Origin: Candidatus Thermoplasmatota archaeon
Lineage (GTDB): Archaea > Thermoplasmatota > Thermoplasmata > RBG-16-68-12 > JAGMCJ01
Direction: 5' to 3'
Assembly: GCA_022848865.1 (NCBI GenBank)
Contig: JAJISE010000021.1
Coordinates: 1 to 32,827 of the forward strand
Length of the DNA: 32,827 nt
The notes under the pieces were generated by a model, which had not been told where the DNA came from, made no database searches, and was given only the letters and a program-made list of their open reading frames with translations. The translations under genes and the position numbers were made by a program. Below are positions 15,276 to 24,417 of this stretch, in pieces; position 1 is the first letter of the stretch, and each line of letters begins with the position of its first letter.

Positions 15276-16483
15276 CTCGTCCCCATCTCTTCCTTCAGGA
15301 CGCGGCCCAGGCGCTTGATTCCTTCCTCGACCTCTTCTTCGGTGGGATAGCTGAAGTTGAGGCGCATGCTGTCCCTCCCGCCACTGTCGAACCGGAATGC
15401 CGCGCCGTGCACGTAGGCGACTTTGCGCTCGATCGCTTTGATGACCATCTTCTTCGTGTCCACCCCGGGAGCCGTCGCCCAGGTGAACATCCCTCCGTCT
15501 GGCCGCACCCACTCGACCCCCTCGGGGAAATAGGTCTCCATGGCCTCGAGCATTATGTTCCTCTTCGACCCGTAGATCTTCTTGATCTTCTCGATGTGGG
15601 AGTCCACCAGACCACGATGGAGATACTCATATGCGATGTACTGCGAGAACGTGGAGGTGCACAGATCGGTTGACTGCTTCGCGGTCACGAGGCTGTCCAG
15701 TATCTCCGTGGGCGCGACCGCCCACCCGAGCCTCAGTCCGGGTGCGAGGATCTTGGAGAACGTGCCAAGGTAGAAGACGTGTCCGTCCTCGTTGTCATAG
15801 GCCATCAGCGGGTCGATGTGGTCACCCTCGTACCTCAGTTCCCCGTAGGGGTCGTCCTCAAGGGCCAGGACATCGTACTCCTTCAGGATCTCTATCATCC
15901 TCTTCCTGTTCTCGGCGGGCATCGTGACGCCGGCGGGATTGTGGAATGTGGGGAGAACGTAGATGAACTTGGGCATCTTGCCCTCCTTCCGCTGCTCCTT
16001 CAGTTTCTCCTCGAGTACGTCGAGGTTCATGCCGTCGGCCTCCAGCGGGATCCCGATGAAGTCGGCCTGGAATGCGCCGAACGCATTTATCCCTCCAAGA
16101 TAGGAGGGCAGAGAACATGCGACGAAGTCATGGGCATCCAGAAAGATTTTCGCAATCAAGTCGAGGGCCTGCTGACATCCGTGGGTCACAAGGATGTTCT
16201 CGTGCGTGCACTTCACGCCGAGCTTGTTCATCCTCTTGGCCAGCTCCTTCCTGAGCGGAGCGAGTCCTTCGGTCGTCCCGTACTGGAGCGCAACGCTCCC
16301 CTTTTCATCGAGGACGTCGATCGTTATGTCCTTCACGACATCGATGGGGAAGGCCTCCGGGCAGGGAAGTCCTCCAGCGAAGGAGATAATCTCAGGCTTC
16401 TGCGTGAGCTTCAGTAGCTCCCTTATCTCGGATCTCCTCATCTCGGCGATTCTGCCGGAAAAGAGACTGCTGAATTCAACCAT
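15272..16483 (-). CDS. PLP-dependent aminotransferase, class I (2-aminoadipate/aromatic type)
   Basis: A 403-residue fold-type I aminotransferase of the LysN/aromatic/MocR-related group. Landmarks are SFAGGLPCPEAFP (34-46), YGTTEGLAPLR (68-78), the HNPAG loop (181-185), LEDDPYGELRY (208-218) with the PLP-ring aspartate, and the Schiff-base lysine K244 in GTFSKILAPGLRLGW. Likely substrates are aromatic or branched amino acids or 2-aminoadipate; the sequence alone does not decide. The ATG at 16483 is chosen: GGTGG precedes it, and the open frame further upstream is only antisense to purC. Confidence 0.92.
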   Translation of the reverse strand: MVEFSSLFSGRIAEMRRSEIRELLKLTQKPEIISFAGGLPCPEAFPIDVVKDITIDVLDEKGSVALQYGTTEGLAPLRKELAKRMNKLGVKCTHENILVTHGCQQALDLIAKIFLDAHDFVACSLPSYLGGINAFGAFQADFIGIPLEADGMNLDVLEEKLKEQRKEGKMPKFIYVLPTFHNPAGVTMPAENRKRMIEILKEYDVLALEDDPYGELRYEGDHIDPLMAYDNEDGHVFYLGTFSKILAPGLRLGWAVAPTEILDSLVTAKQSTDLCTSTFSQYIAYEYLHRGLVDSHIEKIKKIYGSKRNIMLEAMETYFPEGVEWVRPDGGMFTWATAPGVDTKKMVIKAIERKVAYVHGAAFRFDSGGRDSMRLNFSYPTEEEVEEGIKRLGRVLKEEMGTS

Positions 16484-16514
16484 TATCCCACCGATTTCGA
16501 GATGAGGTGAGAAG

Positions 16515-16522
16515 CATATATC
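16515..16522 (-). promoter_or_regulatory. TATA box for the aminotransferase gene
   Basis: Reads GATATATG on the minus strand, about 36 bases before the ATG. A leader of about ten bases with GGTGG is expected. Confidence 0.55.
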
Positions 16523-16525
16523 ATT

Positions 16526-16538
16526 TGTTTGACAAACA
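16526..16538. repeat. 13-base perfect palindrome, candidate operator between aminotransferase and purC
   Basis: TGTTTG-A-CAAACA, a perfect inverted repeat with a single central base. It lies immediately upstream of the aminotransferase TATA box and about 20 bases before the purC box, so a dimeric regulator bound here could affect either divergent gene. Confidence 0.45.
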
Positions 16539-16591
16539 GTAGCACTGGCACATGAAGGCATTAAAAACATATACTGGGGGGGGATACCAAA

Positions 16592-17500
16592 GTGGCGATT
16601 CCTGTGAGGCTGCTGCGGAAGGGAAAGGTCAAGGACGTGTACGAAGTGAACGAGGGAGAGCTGGAGTTCCAGTTCTCGGACAGGATCTCGGTCTTTGACG
16701 TTATTGTGCCCACCCGCATTCCCAGGAAGGGAGAGGTCCTCTGCAGGATGGGTGCGCTCTGGTTCAGCGAGCTCAAGGACCTGGGTATCAGAACGCATTT
16801 TCTCGAGCTGAAGGGTCCAGACAGAATGAGGGTGAGGAGGACGAGGGTACCGAAAGAGTACGAGGGGCTTCCTCGATCCAACTACATGATACCGGTCGAG
16901 TGGATAAACAGGCACTACGTGGCGGGCTCGCTCCACAGACGACTGCAGGACGGGGGCATAGCGCCACGCTCCCTGGGATTCGAGACGGATGACGTTCCAG
17001 CTTATGGTGAGATGCTTCCGGTCCCCTTTTTCGAGCAGACGACCAAGTTCGAGAGCCATGACAGGGTCATCGACAGGGAAGAGGCCATGAACCTGAGCGG
17101 AATGACGGAGGACGAGTACAATGAGGTCAGGGACTTGGTCTTCATGATCGACGACCTGATTGAGAACAGAGTCAAGGGTGCGGACCTCACTCACGTGGAC
17201 GGGAAGAAGGAGTTCGCGTTCGACGGGGATCGCAACCTGATGGTGGTAGACACGTTCGGGACGCCGGACGAGGACAGATTCTGGCAGAGGAGCAAGATGG
17301 ACGAGGGCATGTTCATCGAGATGAGCAAGGAGCCCGTGAGGAAGTACTACGAATCGACCGGGTACCTCGACGACCTTACGAGAGCCAGGGACAAGGGCAT
17401 GCCAGATCCGCCGATCCCTCCCCTTCCGGACGAGGAGGTCGAGTCCATATCTGGCCTCTACGCTGACGTCTATGAGCGGATAACTGGAGAACCTCTGTGA
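16592..17500 (+). CDS. purC: SAICAR synthetase (phosphoribosylaminoimidazole-succinocarboxamide synthase)
   Basis: ATP-dependent joining of aspartate to CAIR in purine synthesis. At 302 residues it is the long (fungal-like) form, longer than the roughly 240-residue bacterial enzyme. Visible motifs are GKVKDVYEV (11-19), SVFDVIVP (33-40) with IPRKGEVL, the IPVEWINRHYVAGS segment, and GTPDEDRFW near the C-terminal third. Start is the GTG at 16592; ATTAAAAA about 26-30 bases upstream can serve as its TATA box and a run of G precedes the start. It leads a run of four closely spaced genes (purC, sucC, sucD, FN3-TlpA). purE lies 15 kb away. Confidence 0.95.
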   Translation: MAIPVRLLRKGKVKDVYEVNEGELEFQFSDRISVFDVIVPTRIPRKGEVLCRMGALWFSELKDLGIRTHFLELKGPDRMRVRRTRVPKEYEGLPRSNYMIPVEWINRHYVAGSLHRRLQDGGIAPRSLGFETDDVPAYGEMLPVPFFEQTTKFESHDRVIDREEAMNLSGMTEDEYNEVRDLVFMIDDLIENRVKGADLTHVDGKKEFAFDGDRNLMVVDTFGTPDEDRFWQRSKMDEGMFIEMSKEPVRKYYESTGYLDDLTRARDKGMPDPPIPPLPDEEVESISGLYADVYERITGEPL

Positions 17501-17518
17501 GAACCTGGAGTTGATTGG

Positions 17519-18619
17519 ATGAAGTTCCACGAGTACAAGGCAAAAGAGCTCTTCGGAGACTACGGCATTCCCGTCCCAAGGGGCGTACTTGCCACGAGCG
17601 GGAAGGACATCAAGGGACTGGACTATCCAGTTGTCGTCAAGGCTCAGGTTCTCATCGGCGGGAGAAAGAAGGCCGGCGGCGTGAAGTTCGCGGATTCCCC
17701 TGAGGAAGCTTCCCGAGCGGTCGACGAGATTATCGGGATGGACATCCGCGGATACGAAGTGCGGCAGGTTCTCGTGGAGGAGCGCGCGGAAATCTCGAAG
17801 GAATACTACCTCGGAATCACGATAGACAGGGAGGAGAGGGCCCCGTTGCTGATGACCAGCGCGGAGGGCGGCGTCGAAATCGAGTCCGTTCCAGACGACA
17901 AGATACTCAAGAGGCACATCCCGCCCTTCTCGGTTCTCCCGTCCTACGTGCTGCGGGACGCATCCAAGTTCCTTGGGCTGGCGAAGGAGGAGGGGAAGGC
18001 CTTCTCCGCGATCGCGAGGGCGATGTTCCGCCTCTTCGAGAAGGAGGACGCCGAGCTCGTGGAGATAAACCCGCTCGTGCTCACGTCAAAGGGAGAGTTT
18101 GTTGCGGTGGATGCGAAGCTCACGTCCGACGACAGTGCGCTCTACCGCCACAAGGAGCTCCAGGGTATGGAACAGGACCTCACCCCGCTCGAGAGGGAGG
18201 CCAAGTCCAAGGGGATAGCCTTCATCCAGCTGGACGGAGACATCGGCGTCATCGCCAACGGTGCCGGTCTCACGATGGCCACGCTTGACATGATAAGCCT
18301 CAAGGGAGGCAAGGGTGGGGTCTTCCTCGACCTGGGCGGCACGGACGACCCAGAGAAGGTGAAGGAGGCGTTTCGGCTCATGAAGAAGGCCAAGCCCTCG
18401 GTCATCTTCCTCAACATCTTTGGAGGCATAACTAAGTGCGACTCGGTCGCGCAGGGCGTGAAGGAGGTCCTCGACGAGGAGGGAATCGACGTGGCGGTCG
18501 TCGCAAGGATAAAGGGCGTGAACGAGGACGAGGCAAAGCAGATACTGAGAGACGCTGGATTCGTTGCGGTAAGCTCGTTGGAACGGGCGGCCGAGGAAAC
18601 CGTCCGACTGAGGGGATGA
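17519..18619 (+). CDS. sucC: Succinyl-CoA synthetase (or related acyl-CoA ligase) beta subunit
   Basis: The 366-residue ATP-grasp subunit, opening with [18 protein letters not shown] as in Suc[18 protein letters not shown] (41-57) and VEINPLVL (metal-binding) are conserved, and the C-terminal flavodoxin-like domain contains [10 protein letters not shown]. With the alpha subunit it interconverts succinyl-CoA and succinate with nucleotide phosphorylation. Nucleotide preference (ADP or GDP) cannot be read. Because the pair is separate rather than fused, ADP-forming acetyl-CoA synthetase is less likely. GGAG precedes the ATG; 18 bases separate it from purC. Confidence 0.95.
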   Translation: MKFHEYKAKELFGDYGIPVPRGVLATSGKDIKGLDYPVVVKAQVLIGGRKKAGGVKFADSPEEASRAVDEIIGMDIRGYEVRQVLVEERAEISKEYYLGITIDREERAPLLMTSAEGGVEIESVPDDKILKRHIPPFSVLPSYVLRDASKFLGLAKEEGKAFSAIARAMFRLFEKEDAELVEINPLVLTSKGEFVAVDAKLTSDDSALYRHKELQGMEQDLTPLEREAKSKGIAFIQLDGDIGVIANGAGLTMATLDMISLKGGKGGVFLDLGGTDDPEKVKEAFRLMKKAKPSVIFLNIFGGITKCDSVAQGVKEVLDEEGIDVAVVARIKGVNEDEAKQILRDAGFVAVSSLERAAEETVRLRG

Positions 18620-18621
18620 AG

Positions 18622-19482
18622 ATGTCAATACTCGTCGACGAGAACTCAAGGGTCATCATCCAGGGAATCACCGGCCACCAGGGGATGTTCCACGCCAAGG
18701 CCATGCTCGGCTTTGGGACCAAGGTCGTGGCGGGCGTGACTCCGGGCAAGGCCGGGGAAACGGTCCACGGCGTTCCTGTCTTCGATTCCGTTCACGGGGC
18801 GGTCAAGTCAACGGACGCGGACACGTCCATGATCCTCGTCCCCGCCCCTTTCGCCCTCGATGCCTCCTTCGAGGCGATCGACGCTGGAATAGGACTCATT
18901 GTGATAATCACGGAGAGAATACCATTCCACGATGCGATAAGGATCGTGGCATATGCGAGGCAGAAGGGAACGACCATCATAGGCCCGAACTGCCCAGGAG
19001 TGATATCGCCTGGCAAGTGCAAGGTCGGGATCATGCCGAGCGGCATCTTCGAGCAGGGAACTGTGGGAGTGGTCTCGCGCAGCGGGACGCTCACATATGA
19101 GATAGTCAACGCGATAACCGAGAGCGGTCTCGGTCAGAGCACTTGCGTGGGCATAGGTGGCGATCCTATAATCGGCTCGAACATAGTCGAGGTACTGAAG
19201 ATGTTCGAGGGTGACGAGGAAACTGAGTCCATCGTCATAGTGGGCGAGATTGGCGGGACCGCGGAGGAGAACGCCGCCGAGCACGTCAAAGGGATGAGGA
19301 AGAGCGTCTACGCGTACATCGCGGGCCGCACGGCGCCCCCGGGCAAGAGGATGGGGCACGCCGGTGCCATCATTGCGAGAGGCAAGGGGACCGCGGAGAG
19401 CAAAATCGCCGCGTTGAACGAGGCCGGTGTCGATGTCGCGAAGCACCCCGCGGAGATCGCGGAACTGATCAAAGGAGGATAG
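18622..19482 (+). CDS. sucD: Succinyl-CoA synthetase alpha subunit
   Basis: The 286-residue CoA-binding subunit. [21 protein letters not shown] is the classic SucD opening, [10 protein letters not shown] (121-130) binds CoA, and H246 in RMGHAGAI is the phosphorylated histidine. ATG 18622 gives this family-typical start with GAGGGG six bases upstream. An earlier ATG at 18616 overlaps the sucC stop as ATGA and would add two residues. Its own stop lies just before the FN3-TlpA gene. The long open frame upstream of 18616 runs inside sucC and is rejected. Confidence 0.95.
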   Translation: MSILVDENSRVIIQGITGHQGMFHAKAMLGFGTKVVAGVTPGKAGETVHGVPVFDSVHGAVKSTDADTSMILVPAPFALDASFEAIDAGIGLIVIITERIPFHDAIRIVAYARQKGTTIIGPNCPGVISPGKCKVGIMPSGIFEQGTVGVVSRSGTLTYEIVNAITESGLGQSTCVGIGGDPIIGSNIVEVLKMFEGDEETESIVIVGEIGGTAEENAAEHVKGMRKSVYAYIAGRTAPPGKRMGHAGAIIARGKGTAESKIAALNEAGVDVAKHPAEIAELIKGG

Positions 19483-19494
19483 GTGGGGTTCGGG

Positions 19495-20568
19495 ATGCTG
19501 CCAAGGAAGATCGTCGTCCCGTTTGTGATAGTCATCGTCATTGTTGTGGTCATTTCAGTAATCGCCCTGTCCGGCAATCAGGAACCTGAGGACAACACCC
19601 CTCCTGGCAAGGTGAGCGGGCTGAACGCCATTGACCAGCGGAACGGAAGAATCCTCCTCGTTTGGGATGCCGCGCACGACGATGTGGAGGTCGCATTCTA
19701 CAACGTCTTCAGGGACATGAACAAGTTGGAGAAGAGGCCGTCCGTTCCGATAACCGTCGACGATCCGGGAGACGTTCGGGCCCCCCACGAATACCGAGTC
19801 CAGGCTGTGGACGAATCTGGAAACGAAGGCGACATCTCAGACGCGGTCAACATCTCATCTCTCCCGAGCGATATCATCGCCCCGTCCAAAGTTACGAGCC
19901 TCACGGTTCACACCTACGATAACCAGTTGAATCTCACCTGGGAGGAGGCGTGGGACAACGACAGGGTATCGGGATATCATGTTTACAGGAACGGGAAGGT
20001 CCTCGACTTCCAGCCCTCAAGGCCGCTGTACTACGATTTCAACGTCACGCCGATGCTGATCCACTCGTACCGAGTGAGCGCGGTCGATGCCTCTGGGAAT
20101 GAGGGTCCGCTCTCAGCTGAGACCGAGGGCTATCTCCCGCCAGGAAGAGTAGGACAGATGGCTCTTGATTTCAACCTGACGGACGTATACGACAGGGACT
20201 TCAGCCTGAACGATTTTCTGGGAAAGGTCGTGCTTCTCGACCTCATGACCATCTATTGCGGCGCTTGCACAGACCAGGCATTGGAGCTAGTCGCCGTGTT
20301 CAACAACTACTCTCCAGATGACTTTCAGATGATATCGATTGATATATCTCTGGATGCGGACCCCCAGGACCTCATCATATTCAAGGAATCTTTCGCGGAT
20401 GACTGGTTCTTCGCCGTGGACACAGACAATGTATCCGAGAAGTACAGCACTTGGGGCGTACCCATGGAGATAGTGATTGACAGATCGGGCGAGATCGCCT
20501 ACGTCCATGTTGGTCTCGTCTCCGCCGAGGAGTTGGAGGACGTAATCGACCCCCTCATCACGACCTAG
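19495..20568 (+). CDS. Membrane-anchored fibronectin III - TlpA-type thioredoxin fusion
   Basis: A 357-residue protein with a strongly hydrophobic N-terminal helix (about 6-25, almost all I and V) that acts as a signal anchor. Two fibronectin type III domains follow (about 36-122 and 130-215), each ending in the same motif, YRVQAVDESGNEG and YRVSAVDASGNEG. The last part (about 220-357) is a TlpA/AhpC-like thioredoxin domain with the redox pair C255-G-A-C258 and the cis-proline motif GVP. It is probably an extracytoplasmic thiol oxidoreductase held away from the membrane by the FN3 domains. A CcmG-like role in cytochrome c maturation is possible, given the octaheme cytochrome elsewhere. GTG 19483 is an alternative start. 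Confidence 0.88.
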   Translation: MLPRKIVVPFVIVIVIVVVISVIALSGNQEPEDNTPPGKVSGLNAIDQRNGRILLVWDAAHDDVEVAFYNVFRDMNKLEKRPSVPITVDDPGDVRAPHEYRVQAVDESGNEGDISDAVNISSLPSDIIAPSKVTSLTVHTYDNQLNLTWEEAWDNDRVSGYHVYRNGKVLDFQPSRPLYYDFNVTPMLIHSYRVSAVDASGNEGPLSAETEGYLPPGRVGQMALDFNLTDVYDRDFSLNDFLGKVVLLDLMTIYCGACTDQALELVAVFNNYSPDDFQMISIDISLDADPQDLIIFKESFADDWFFAVDTDNVSEKYSTWGVPMEIVIDRSGEIAYVHVGLVSAEELEDVIDPLITT

Positions 20569-20639
20569 CGGTTTTGCCCGTTGTCCCGCCAGACGGCCCT
20601 GGGATTCCGTTTACTGGCTCGAAACTCAGCGGCAAACGG

Positions 20640-20648
20640 TTATATATC
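20640..20648 (+). promoter_or_regulatory. TATA box for topA
   Basis: TTATATATC is centred 26-27 bases before the GTG start at 20671, with no ribosome site between them; leaderless transcript inferred. 20569-20639 shows nothing else clear. Confidence 0.6.
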
Positions 20649-20670
20649 GAGTCTTTCATGAATCGAGACC

Positions 20671-22944
20671 GTGAGCAAGCTCGTCATATCCGAGAAGAGT
20701 TCCTCGGCACGGAGAATAGCGACCATCCTCTCCAACGGGAAGTCCAAGCGGCAGAGCATCGAGAGAGTCTCCTCGTATCACTTCGAGAGGGACGGTGAGG
20801 ATTACTCCGTGATCGGTCTCAGGGGACACATCGTCGGCATGGACTATCCCGAGGAGCTCAACAGCTGGGCGGAAATCAACCCGAAGGACCTCGTGCGGGC
20901 AAAGCCTGAGAAGAAGATAATCATGAAGTCCATCGCCTCGGCCCTCAAGACCCTAGCGGAGGGAAAGGACGAGGTCATAGTGGCGACGGACTACGACAGA
21001 GAAGGGGAGCTCATAGGGGTGGAGGCCCTCGATATCGTGAAGGAGGTCGCCCCGAAGGCGGAGTTCAAGCGGGCGCGATTCAGCGCTCTGACGAAGGTGG
21101 ACGTCGAGAGAGCGTTCGATGAGCTGACCGAGATAGATTACGCCCTCGCCGAGTCCGCAGAGACGAGGCAGGTAATCGATCTCGCATGGGGGGCGACCCT
21201 CACCAGATTCATCTCTCTCGCATCCGGTCGACTCGGGCGGGAGTTCCTTTCAGTTGGTCGCGTCCAGAGCCCGACATTGGCGCTCATAGTGGACAGGGAG
21301 AAGGAGATCGAACATTTCGAGGCCAAGCCGTTCTGGGACATACGCGCGACTTTCGAGAAGGGTATTGAGTTCACTGGACGGCACTCACACGGTAGATTCT
21401 GGAACAAGGTCGACGCCGAGACCGTCCTGAAGTCTGCCGACGGTGCGAAGACGGGAAAGGTGCAGCTATACGAGGCCAAGGAGGCCCCGGAGAGGCCCCC
21501 CGTTCCGTTCAACACGACCATCTTTCTGATGGAGGCCAACCGCCTCGGGTTCTCGGCCTCCAGGGCGATGAGCGTTGCGGAGACCCTCTACACGAGCGGA
21601 TGGATCAGCTATCCCAGGACGGACAACACCGTCTACCCGCCAACGCTCGGTCTCAAGTTCCTATTGGAGAAGCTCTTGGGTTCCGCCTTCAGCAAGGAGG
21701 CGAAGGAACTCCTCAAGCAGGAGAAGATCGTCCCAACAAGGGGAAAGAGCTTCGCGACGGATCACCCGCCGATACACCCCGTGAGAGGCGCGAAGAAGTC
21801 GAAGATAACCGGCGACAAATGGACTATCTACGAGCTCGTCTGCAGGAGGTTCCTCGCAACGGTGGCGCCCCCCGCGCTGGTCAAGACGTCAAAGGCCGAG
21901 ATCGATGTCAAGAAGGAGGTTTTCGTCTGCGAGGGGCGGGAGATACTTGACCCGGGTTGGAGGAACTACTATCCCTATTATCCAGCCAAGGAGTCCGACC
22001 TGCCGGAGCTGTCCGAGGGGGAGAGCATCAAGCTACTGGGAGTGAACATGGAGGAGGACAAGACCAAACCTCCGCCGAGGTTCTCACAGGGAAAACTCAT
22101 CCAAGAAATGGAGAGGCTAGGTCTCGGCACCAAGAGCACGAGGCACGAGATAATAAAGAAGCTCTACAACAGGAAGTACGTCGAGGGAAAATACCTCACG
22201 CCAACGGTCTCTGCGAGAGCGGTCATAGATGCCCTTGGGGACCACAACGTCGGGATAGAGAAGCCCGAGATGACGAATCTGCTGGAGAAGGATATGCTAG
22301 AGATCGCGAACGGAAGCAAGAGCGGAGGACAGGTCGTCGAAGAATCCCAAGACATCCTCGAAGAGGTCATGGAGACCCTCCAGTCCAACAGAAAGGAGAT
22401 CGGCGGGGAGATCAAGAGGGCTCTCAGGATGCAGAACTACATAGGAGTCTGCAAGTCCTGCGGCGGAGACCTGAATGTGATCAGATCCAGGGCGGGCCAG
22501 AGATTCGTTGGCTGCTCAGGCTTCCCGGAGTGCAAGGTCACGCATCCACTGCCACAGGCGGGGAAGGTAATCCCCACGATGGAGACGTGCGAGGAATGCG
22601 GCTCACCGATGATAGAGATCACAGAACGGGGAGGCAAGGAGAACATTTGCGTTGACGCCAAATGCCCGACGACAAGGGAGAGGAACCTGCTCGGCACGTG
22701 CAGCAAGTGCGGAGGCGACCTCACAATCAGATACTCAAAGAGGGGGAAGAGGTTCGTCGGCTGCTCCAGCTACCCGAAGTGCACCAACTCGTTCCCGCTC
22801 CCACAGAAGGGGTACATCCAACCGACAAAGGAGACATGCGACACGTGCGGATCCCCGATCATCACCGTCCTCATGAGGAACAGGAGAAAATGGACCCTCT
22901 GCGTCAACCCGGACTGTAAAACGAAAAAGTTCAAGCAGGCCTGA
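20671..22944 (+). CDS. topA: DNA topoisomerase I, type IA
   Basis: Relaxes negative supercoils by cutting one strand. 757 residues. The Toprim domain has E8 and the D107-Y-D109-R-E-G-E113 motif. The catalytic tyrosine is Y314 in ISYPRTDN. The core ends near 585 and is followed by four zinc ribbons of two alternating kinds: C-S-C-GGDLNVI with a FVGC-SGFPEC tail, then CEECGSPMIEI, then again CSKCGGDLTI with FVGCSSYPKC, then CDTCGSPIITV. This A-B-A-B order shows a duplication of a two-ribbon unit. The start is GTG at 20671, matching the family opening SKLVISEKSSSARRIA. Confidence 0.96.
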   Translation: MSKLVISEKSSSARRIATILSNGKSKRQSIERVSSYHFERDGEDYSVIGLRGHIVGMDYPEELNSWAEINPKDLVRAKPEKKIIMKSIASALKTLAEGKDEVIVATDYDREGELIGVEALDIVKEVAPKAEFKRARFSALTKVDVERAFDELTEIDYALAESAETRQVIDLAWGATLTRFISLASGRLGREFLSVGRVQSPTLALIVDREKEIEHFEAKPFWDIRATFEKGIEFTGRHSHGRFWNKVDAETVLKSADGAKTGKVQLYEAKEAPERPPVPFNTTIFLMEANRLGFSASRAMSVAETLYTSGWISYPRTDNTVYPPTLGLKFLLEKLLGSAFSKEAKELLKQEKIVPTRGKSFATDHPPIHPVRGAKKSKITGDKWTIYELVCRRFLATVAPPALVKTSKAEIDVKKEVFVCEGREILDPGWRNYYPYYPAKESDLPELSEGESIKLLGVNMEEDKTKPPPRFSQGKLIQEMERLGLGTKSTRHEIIKKLYNRKYVEGKYLTPTVSARAVIDALGDHNVGIEKPEMTNLLEKDMLEIANGSKSGGQVVEESQDILEEVMETLQSNRKEIGGEIKRALRMQNYIGVCKSCGGDLNVIRSRAGQRFVGCSGFPECKVTHPLPQAGKVIPTMETCEECGSPMIEITERGGKENICVDAKCPTTRERNLLGTCSKCGGDLTIRYSKRGKRFVGCSSYPKCTNSFPLPQKGYIQPTKETCDTCGSPIITVLMRNRRKWTLCVNPDCKTKKFKQA

Positions 22945-23094
22945 TTACTGCCTTCTGGGCTCCTTCGCCTTCGGGCGGAGCTCCTTGCTCCCGCACTTCC
23001 TGCATCTGGTTGCTCTCATTGCATTTCGTGCGTAGCACTTCATGCATATCATCTTGGCGAGCGTTCTTGCTTCAGCCTCTGGAAAGCGGGCCAT
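22945..23094 (-). CDS. rpl40e: Large-subunit ribosomal protein eL40
   Basis: A 49-residue ribosomal protein of the large subunit. The sequence starts [20 protein letters not shown] and has the four zinc cysteines C17, C20, C31 and C34 (CMKC and CRKC). The remainder is basic and ends KAKEPRRQ. This is the archaeal and eukaryotic L40e family, absent from bacteria. Its stop codon directly follows the topA stop on the other strand, so the two genes converge without any gap. A TATA-like box lies about 29 bases before the ATG, so it is probably leaderless. Confidence 0.93.
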   Translation of the reverse strand: MARFPEAEARTLAKMICMKCYARNAMRATRCRKCGSKELRPKAKEPRRQ

Positions 23095-23118
23095 GTACCT
23101 TATCGCATATTCGCTTTC

Positions 23119-23127
23119 CTATTAAAC
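23119..23127 (-). promoter_or_regulatory. TATA-like box for eL40
   Basis: Reads GTTTAATAG on the minus strand, centred about 29 bases before the ATG at 23094. The NAD kinase-like gene on the other strand has only a weak CTTTTTGC (23191-23198) at its leaderless distance. Confidence 0.5.
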
Positions 23128-23220
23128 CCTTGCTCCATCTCAAGCCCAAGAGCCCGTGGCACCAGTGCCGAAGGATGCGCAAGGAGAAGGCTTTTTGCCC
23201 GAATGCCGATTACTCACCGG

Positions 23221-24360
23221 ATGCGGACGATCGGTCTCGTTGTCAATCCCATTGCGGGAATGGGCGGTCGCGTGGGCCTGAAGGGAACGGACGGTGTCCT
23301 CGAGAAGGCGCTGGAGCTGGGCGGAAAGCCCGTTGCGCCAGAGAAGATGTCCAAGTTCCTGGACACGCTCTCCTCCCTGCTGAAGAACGAGAACATCGAT
23401 GGAATCGAGTGGCTCACCTGCGGCGGGTCGATGGGCGCGAGCTACCTTGAGGAGTTCGGCAAGGGGCCCTGGGAATGGGAGGTCGTCTTCAAACCAGGAG
23501 ATCCCACTGCCGCAGAGGACACGAAGGATGCCTGCAGTGTCTTTTCGGAGAGAGATGCGGGGCTCATAGTGTTCTGCGGCGGGGACGGCACCGCCAGAGA
23601 CATCTGGAAGGTCGTCGGGAACGAGATCCCCATGATAGGCATCCCGTCTGGTGTGAAGATGCACTCCGGGGTCTTCGGAATGAATCCAGAAGCCGTGGCA
23701 TTCATCGTGCTGAGGCTCCTCTTGGGCGAGCTGGATGTCGCGGACGGTGAGATCCTCGACCTGGACGAGGAGAGATATCGGGCGGGAGAGTGGCACATCC
23801 GGCTCTTCGGAATCGCGAGCACACCGAACGAGCCCAGCTACGTCCAGGTCGGGAAGATGCACGCCGAAGCTGTTCCAGAGGAAGATATGAAATCCGAGCT
23901 AGCGGAGCACGTCGCCGAGGACATGAGCGAGAACAAGGACACCTTGTACATACTCGGATCGGGCTCCACTGTCGCCGCGATATCCAAGGAGATAGGCGTG
24001 GATTGCTCGCTGCTCGGCGTGGACGCCGTCTATCGGGGTGAGCTCTTGGAGAAGGATCTTAACGAGGATCGGCTCCTTTCTCTCCTCGACCAGTACGAAG
24101 AGGTCAAGCTTGTCCTCACTCCGATAGGCGCCCAGGGCTTCATCCTGGGCAGGGGGAACCTTCAGCTCTCTCCAGCGGTCATCAGGAGAGTGGGCCTCAA
24201 CGATATCGTGATAATCTGTACGCCAGGGAAGCTCAGGAGAACGCCCTTCCTCAGGGTTGACACGGGCGACAGCGACCTGGACCGAGAGTTCAGGGCCAGG
24301 GAATACCTCACGGTCGTGACGGGCTACAGAACGATGAAGCTATGGAAAATCGCGCAATGA
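23221..24360 (+). CDS. ATP-NAD kinase family protein (COG3199 type)
   Basis: A 379-residue protein of the ATP-NAD kinase/diacylglycerol kinase superfamily. The opening IGLVVNPIAGMGGRVGLKGTDG (4-25) and the nucleotide-binding loop FCGGDGTARD (118-127) are diagnostic of COG3199. GIPSGVKMHSGVF follows. Members are longer than classic NAD kinase, and the true substrate has not been settled in general; phosphorylation of NAD or of a related molecule is inferred. The ATG at 23221 is chosen because it gives the family start and is followed by the loop; six more codons upstream are open (TTG/ATG region from 23203). The gene diverges from eL40. Confidence 0.88.
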   Translation: MRTIGLVVNPIAGMGGRVGLKGTDGVLEKALELGGKPVAPEKMSKFLDTLSSLLKNENIDGIEWLTCGGSMGASYLEEFGKGPWEWEVVFKPGDPTAAEDTKDACSVFSERDAGLIVFCGGDGTARDIWKVVGNEIPMIGIPSGVKMHSGVFGMNPEAVAFIVLRLLLGELDVADGEILDLDEERYRAGEWHIRLFGIASTPNEPSYVQVGKMHAEAVPEEDMKSELAEHVAEDMSENKDTLYILGSGSTVAAISKEIGVDCSLLGVDAVYRGELLEKDLNEDRLLSLLDQYEEVKLVLTPIGAQGFILGRGNLQLSPAVIRRVGLNDIVIICTPGKLRRTPFLRVDTGDSDLDREFRAREYLTVVTGYRTMKLWKIAQ

Positions 24361-24417
24361 AAGGGCTTATGAAGGGGAAGGCTATACCACTTTGCCAATA
24401 CTTAGGGGGAGGTCATT

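Noticed and set aside
16484-17917. Long minus-strand open frame that extends the aminotransferase upstream to 881 residues
   Set aside because: The extension is antisense to purC and sucC, has no family similarity, and the aminotransferase has its own TATA box, ribosome site and ATG at 16483.
18436-18621. Open frame extending sucD upstream
   Set aside because: It runs inside sucC in another frame, is arginine/glycine-rich shadow sequence, and the SucD family start is at 18622.
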